Positions 5,918 to 9,077 of a DNA stretch of 9,077 nucleotides are shown piece after piece. Both the position numbers and the translations under genes were made by a program. Position 1 is the stretch's first letter, and every line of letters starts with the position of its first letter. The notes beneath the pieces were generated by a model. That model did no database searches. It saw nothing but the letters and a program-made list of their open reading frames with translations, and was not told the origin of the DNA. This DNA is from Burkholderiaceae bacterium (GTDB lineage: Bacteria > Pseudomonadota > Gammaproteobacteria > Burkholderiales > Burkholderiaceae_D), in NCBI GenBank assembly GCA_019752915.1, contig JAIELO010000126.1, positions 1 through 9,077 on the forward strand, written 5' to 3'.

Positions 5918-6851
5918 ATTTTCCGAGCATACCCGGCAGCATGCGATACACCTGTATCCCGGCGGGTCCGATCAGTACCAGCATCAGCGTCGGAAAAATG
6001 CAGAAGATCAGCGGGAACAACAGCTTCAGGGCGATCTTCGCCGCGGCCTCTTCGGCCATCACGCTGCGCTTGGCGCGCAGATTTTCCGAATGCACACGCA
6101 ACGATTCCCCCATGCTGGTACCGAAGCGCTCGGACTGGATCAGCATCGCCACCAGTGTATCGACATCCTCCACGCCACTGCGCAGCGCCAGATTGCGCAG
6201 GGCTTTCTCCTTGGTGAAGCCGGCGCGCATTTCCATCAGCACCAGTTGCAGCTCCTGCGCCAGCGCCGCGCTCTTGATGTGGATTTCGCCTGCCACCTTG
6301 GCCAGCGCACGCTCCAGACTCAGGCCCGCTTCCACACACACTGTCAGCAGATCGAGGGCGTCGGGAAAATTCTCGAAAATCTCACGGCAGCGATCAGTGG
6401 CGCGCCGTGCCAGCACCGCATTCGGCAGGTAATAACCGAACGCGGCTCCCGCCAGCAGCATCGGGAACAGACCGTGCGCCAGACCAATCTGCCAGAGGGT
6501 GGTGGCGCAAAGCGTCAGCACCGCCGGCACCGCCAGCGCCAGTAGCGTCTTGGTGGCGAAGTACAGCGACGGTGCCGAAGCACCGCGCCAGCCGGCATTC
6601 ATGAAACGGGTACGCAAGGGCGAGCGCTCCCAGCCCGCCTCCGGCAGCGAGAGCCGCGAGAGTGGCTGCGCCGCTTGCGCAACCCGTTCTACCCAGCCAT
6701 GCTCAGCGCCCTTCTTTGCGACCGTGGTGGTCGCCACTATTCCCAGTCGCGCGCGTAGCGCCGCCGAGGAAAAAACCAGCAGCGCCAGTAAGGCAAGACC
6801 GGCAACTACCAGAAACACCAGCACCAGAAACACCACCTGACCATAGTCCAT
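5916..6851 (-). CDS. tadC: Tad pilus inner-membrane platform protein TadC
   Basis: This 311-residue type II secretion system F-domain protein is one of the two polytopic proteins that form the inner-membrane assembly platform of Tad/Flp (type IVc) pili. One N-terminal membrane segment (about 7-28) precedes a soluble stretch. A pair of membrane segments follows (about 100-140), then the cytoplasmic F domain with FENFPDALDLLTVCVEAGLS and RALAKVAGEI, and a final hydrophobic segment (about 278-300). Length and layout are normal for TadC. The start at 6851 has AGGAGG just upstream and follows the tadB stop by 8 bp; an in-frame upstream start at 7034 would lie wholly within tadB and is rejected. 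It is the last gene of the tad run in this window and no tadD follows. Confidence 0.93.
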   Translation of the reverse strand: MDYGQVVFLVLVFLVVAGLALLALLVFSSAALRARLGIVATTTVAKKGAEHGWVERVAQAAQPLSRLSLPEAGWERSPLRTRFMNAGWRGASAPSLYFATKTLLALAVPAVLTLCATTLWQIGLAHGLFPMLLAGAAFGYYLPNAVLARRATDRCREIFENFPDALDLLTVCVEAGLSLERALAKVAGEIHIKSAALAQELQLVLMEMRAGFTKEKALRNLALRSGVEDVDTLVAMLIQSERFGTSMGESLRVHSENLRAKRSVMAEEAAAKIALKLLFPLIFCIFPTLMLVLIGPAGIQVYRMLPGMLGK

Positions 6852-6859
6852 AGCGCCTC

Positions 6860-7837
6860 CTACACCCGGATCCGGATCACGTTGCGCATCCACAGCACAC
6901 CCACTGTCGCCATCAGCAACGCATACCAGATCAGGCGCACCCCGACCGGATCGGTCCAGAGCACCCGCACATAATCCGGGTTGGTAAGCAGCATGAGCGC
7001 CAGTACCCCGAGCGGCAGCAGACCCAGTATCCATGCCGACAAGCGCCCTTCCGCCGACATCACCCGCACCTGCGCCAGCAAGCGCAGACGGGCACGAATC
7101 AGGCGGCTGATATTGCCCAGTACTTCGGCCAGATTGCCGCCCGACTCACGCTGAATCAGCACGGCGATTACCAGATAGCGCAAGTCGGTCAGCGGTACCC
7201 GCAGCGCCAGATTGTGCAGGGCTTCGTTCATCGGCACGCCATAATTGATTTCCTCATAGGCGAACTTGAATTCACCGGCGATCGGTTCCGGCATCTCCTC
7301 GCCCACCATCTGCATCACGTTGGCGAACGAGTGTCCGGCGCACAGCGCACGACAGAAAAAATCGGCCGCCTCGGGCAATTGCTGTTCCAGCCTGATCAGA
7401 CGCGCCTGTCGTTTGCGCAGTAATACTAGCAGCGGCAGCGCCGGTAACAGCAGCAGCACGCCCAGCCGCAGCAACCATGGCAGCGCTAGCAGAACGTACC
7501 CGATGAGCGAGACCACCAGCAGCACCAGCATGGCCGCGAGACACTGGGCGACCGACCAGCGCACCCCGGCTTGCAGCAGCAGCCGGTCTAACAGTGCCAG
7601 CCCGGCAGTGCGGCGCAGCAGCTTGTCCAGCGTAGCGTTGCCGCTGTAGCGACGCTGCTTGAGTATGTTGATACGCTCGCCGCTACGTTCACTTTCTGCA
7701 GCCATCAGCCGCAAGCGTTTGTTGATGCGGCGCGCGGCACTACCATGCGCTCCAGACCACCACAGCCACACGCCTTCCAGCAGCACAATCACGGCTGCGA
7801 ACAGCAGTACGAAAAAGCCGGCGAGAAAAGCATTCAT
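6860..7837 (-). CDS. tadB: Tad pilus inner-membrane platform protein TadB
   Basis: This 325-residue type II secretion system F-domain protein is the partner of TadC in the Tad pilus platform, where it transmits ATPase motion to pilin polymerisation. An N-terminal membrane helix (about 4-26) precedes a basic linker. A hydrophobic double segment (about 96-140) is followed by the F domain, with LEQQLPEAADFFCRALCAGHS and the conserved-looking RESGGNLAEVLGNIS. Two C-terminal membrane helices follow (about 270-287 and 302-318). The start at 7837 lies 4 bp after the tadA stop, implying translational coupling. Its own ribosome-binding site is weak (GAG before ACGCC). An upstream in-frame start at 7969 would lie within tadA and gives unrelated sequence. 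Length is typical of TadB. Confidence 0.93.
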   Translation of the reverse strand: MNAFLAGFFVLLFAAVIVLLEGVWLWWSGAHGSAARRINKRLRLMAAESERSGERINILKQRRYSGNATLDKLLRRTAGLALLDRLLLQAGVRWSVAQCLAAMLVLLVVSLIGYVLLALPWLLRLGVLLLLPALPLLVLLRKRQARLIRLEQQLPEAADFFCRALCAGHSFANVMQMVGEEMPEPIAGEFKFAYEEINYGVPMNEALHNLALRVPLTDLRYLVIAVLIQRESGGNLAEVLGNISRLIRARLRLLAQVRVMSAEGRLSAWILGLLPLGVLALMLLTNPDYVRVLWTDPVGVRLIWYALLMATVGVLWMRNVIRIRV

Positions 7838-7841
7838 GGCG

Positions 7842-9077
7842 TTACTCGAACACGCGCTCGGGATCAAACACACTGTCCGGCACGGCAGCGCCGAACATGC
7901 GCAGGCGCTCGGCAAAACGGGGCCGCACCCCGGTTGCAGAAAAGCGTCCCTGCACCCTGCCATCGCCATCCACGCCGCGCTGCTCGTAGCGGAAGATCTC
8001 GTGCATGGCGATCACATCGCCTTCCATGCCGGTGATTTCCTGCAGGCTGACCAGCTTGCGCGTGCCATCGGTCAGACGCGAGACCTGCATCACCACCGTC
8101 ACCGCCGAACAGATTTGCTGGCGGGTGGCGCGCGGGGTCAGACTCAGGCCGGTCATACCCACCATGTTCTCCAGCCGCGACAGCGCATCGCGCGGCGTAT
8201 TCGAGTGGATGGTCGCCAGCGAGCCTTCATGGCCGGTGTTCATGGCCTGCAGCATATCGAGCGCTTCCGGCCCGCGCACCTCGCCCAGAATGATGCGATC
8301 GGGGCGCATCCGCAAAGCATTCCGCACCAGCGAACGCTGATTGACTTCGCCTTTGCCCTCGATATTCGGCGGGCGCGTTTCCAGTCGCACCACGTGCGGC
8401 TGGCGCATCTGCAGTTCCGCAGCATCTTCGATGGTGACGATGCGCTCCGTTGCGGGAATAAACCCGGACAAAACATTCAGCATGGTGGTTTTGCCGCTGC
8501 CGGTGCCACCGGAAATGAGGATATTCACCTTGGCCTGCCCTAGCGCCTGCAACACTTCCATCATCGGCGGCGTCAGGCTGCGGTAGTCGAGCAGATTCTG
8601 CACCGTCAGCGGATGCACGGCGAAGCGCCGGATCGACAGGATCGGGCCATCGATGGCCAGCGGCGGAATGATGGCATTGACCCGCGAACCATCGGGCAGC
8701 CGCGCATCGACCATGGGGCTCGACTCATCGACGCGCCGCCCCACCCGCGAGACAATTTTCTCGATGATCTTCATCAGGTGGGCGTTGTCGTTAAAGGTCA
8801 CCTCGGTCAGTTCCAGCCGTCCGGCGCGCTCCACGTACACCTTGCTGCAGGTGTTGACCAGAATGTCCGACACACCGGGATCATTGAGCAGTGGCTCGAG
8901 CGGCCCAAAGCCCAGCATCTCGTGCTGGATATCGAGTACCAGATTGTGGCGCTCGTTCTGGTTCAGGACAATCCGCTCGTCTTCGATGATGCGCTGTACC
9001 AGCAAGGCCAGTTCGTGCTTGAACTGTTCCGGCGTCAAGCGCTTCAGGCGCTCCAGATCGATCCGGTCCAGAATGGT
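7842..9077 (-). CDS. tadA: Tad pilus secretion ATPase TadA/CpaF (5' end outside window)
   Basis: This encodes 411 visible residues of the cytoplasmic hexameric ATPase that powers Tad/Flp pilus assembly. Counting from the window edge, the Walker A motif GGTGSGKTT is at about 190-198, the acidic TIEDAAEL at about 215-222, the Walker B-like RIILGEVRG at about 261-269 and the His box [12 protein letters not shown] at about 282-293. All match the CpaF branch of type II/IV secretion ATPases. The reading frame is open to position 9077 with TadA-like sequence, and a TTG at 9038 is an internal leucine codon, so the true start lies beyond the window. Typical family members carry a further N-terminal region that is missing here. 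It is the first visible gene of the tadABC run, and the upstream tad genes are probably just outside. Confidence 0.95.
   Translation of the reverse strand, partial: TILDRIDLERLKRLTPEQFKHELALLVQRIIEDERIVLNQNERHNLVLDIQHEMLGFGPLEPLLNDPGVSDILVNTCSKVYVERAGRLELTEVTFNDNAHLMKIIEKIVSRVGRRVDESSPMVDARLPDGSRVNAIIPPLAIDGPILSIRRFAVHPLTVQNLLDYRSLTPPMMEVLQALGQAKVNILISGGTGSGKTTMLNVLSGFIPATERIVTIEDAAELQMRQPHVVRLETRPPNIEGKGEVNQRSLVRNALRMRPDRIILGEVRGPEALDMLQAMNTGHEGSLATIHSNTPRDALSRLENMVGMTGLSLTPRATRQQICSAVTVVMQVSRLTDGTRKLVSLQEITGMEGDVIAMHEIFRYEQRGVDGDGRVQGRFSATGVRPRFAERLRMFGAAVPDSVFDPERVFE

Noticed and set aside
6852..7034. Extended tadC start inside tadB
   Set aside because: The added residues are a frameshifted reading of tadB, with no membrane segment; the start at 6851 has AGGAGG and the expected N-terminal helix.
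7838..7969. Extended tadB start inside tadA
   Set aside because: The added residues are out-of-frame tadA sequence; the start at 7837 gives the normal TadB N-terminus and length.
9036..9038. TTG as the true start of TadA
   Set aside because: The frame continues upstream to the window edge with TadA-like residues, so this is an internal leucine codon.
1..9077. CRISPR array, tRNA, rRNA, insertion sequence or phage attachment site
   Set aside because: No spaced direct repeats, cloverleaf, transposase or flanking terminal repeats were found on either strand.

Overview
The window reads as a GC-rich (roughly 60%) proteobacterial chromosome segment, most likely betaproteobacterial (Burkholderiales, possibly Oxalobacteraceae). 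That placement is an impression from gene content and protein style, not from a marker gene. There is no rRNA, tRNA, CRISPR array, insertion sequence or phage gene. I count nine protein-coding genes in four transcription units.

Region 1 (1-1800, + strand). A 275-bp leader holds three inverted repeats, including a perfect 18-bp palindrome and a perfect 12-bp-arm inverted repeat. It is followed by a two-gene unit: a lipoprotein with a C-terminal GlyGly-CTERM-type sorting tail, then a rhombosortase (rhomboid-family intramembrane serine protease). The protease is probably the enzyme that cleaves its neighbour's tail, so this is a self-contained protease-substrate module for envelope protein sorting.

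Region 2 (4600 down to 1754, - strand). A MerR-family regulator is followed after 15 bp by a 775-residue VIT plus von Willebrand A domain protein with an intact metal-binding MIDAS. The ribosome-binding site of the VIT/vWA gene is embedded in a run of ten G residues, a possible slippage-driven expression switch. The MerR promoter carries a dyad between its -35 and -10 regions, as expected of MerR-family autoregulation. The VIT/vWA gene and the rhombosortase gene converge and overlap by 47 bp.

Region 3 (about 4600-5917, + strand). After a mostly featureless intergenic stretch come a 60-residue secreted small protein and a 255-residue secreted GIN-domain (DUF2807-type) protein. The latter is built from eight glycine-turn repeats of about 19.5 residues. 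A clear intrinsic terminator ends the unit.

Region 4 (9077 down to 5916, - strand). tadA (truncated by the window edge), tadB and tadC encode the ATPase and two inner-membrane platform proteins of a Tad/Flp type IVc pilus. They are tightly spaced, and the tadC stop codon lies inside the T-tract of the terminator of the converging GIN-domain gene. No tadD follows tadC here.

Nothing seen is a convincing wholly new system. The most interesting leads are the rhombosortase/double-anchored lipoprotein pair with its structured leader, the G10 ribosome-binding site in front of the VIT/vWA gene, and the unnamed secreted small protein paired with the GIN-domain protein.
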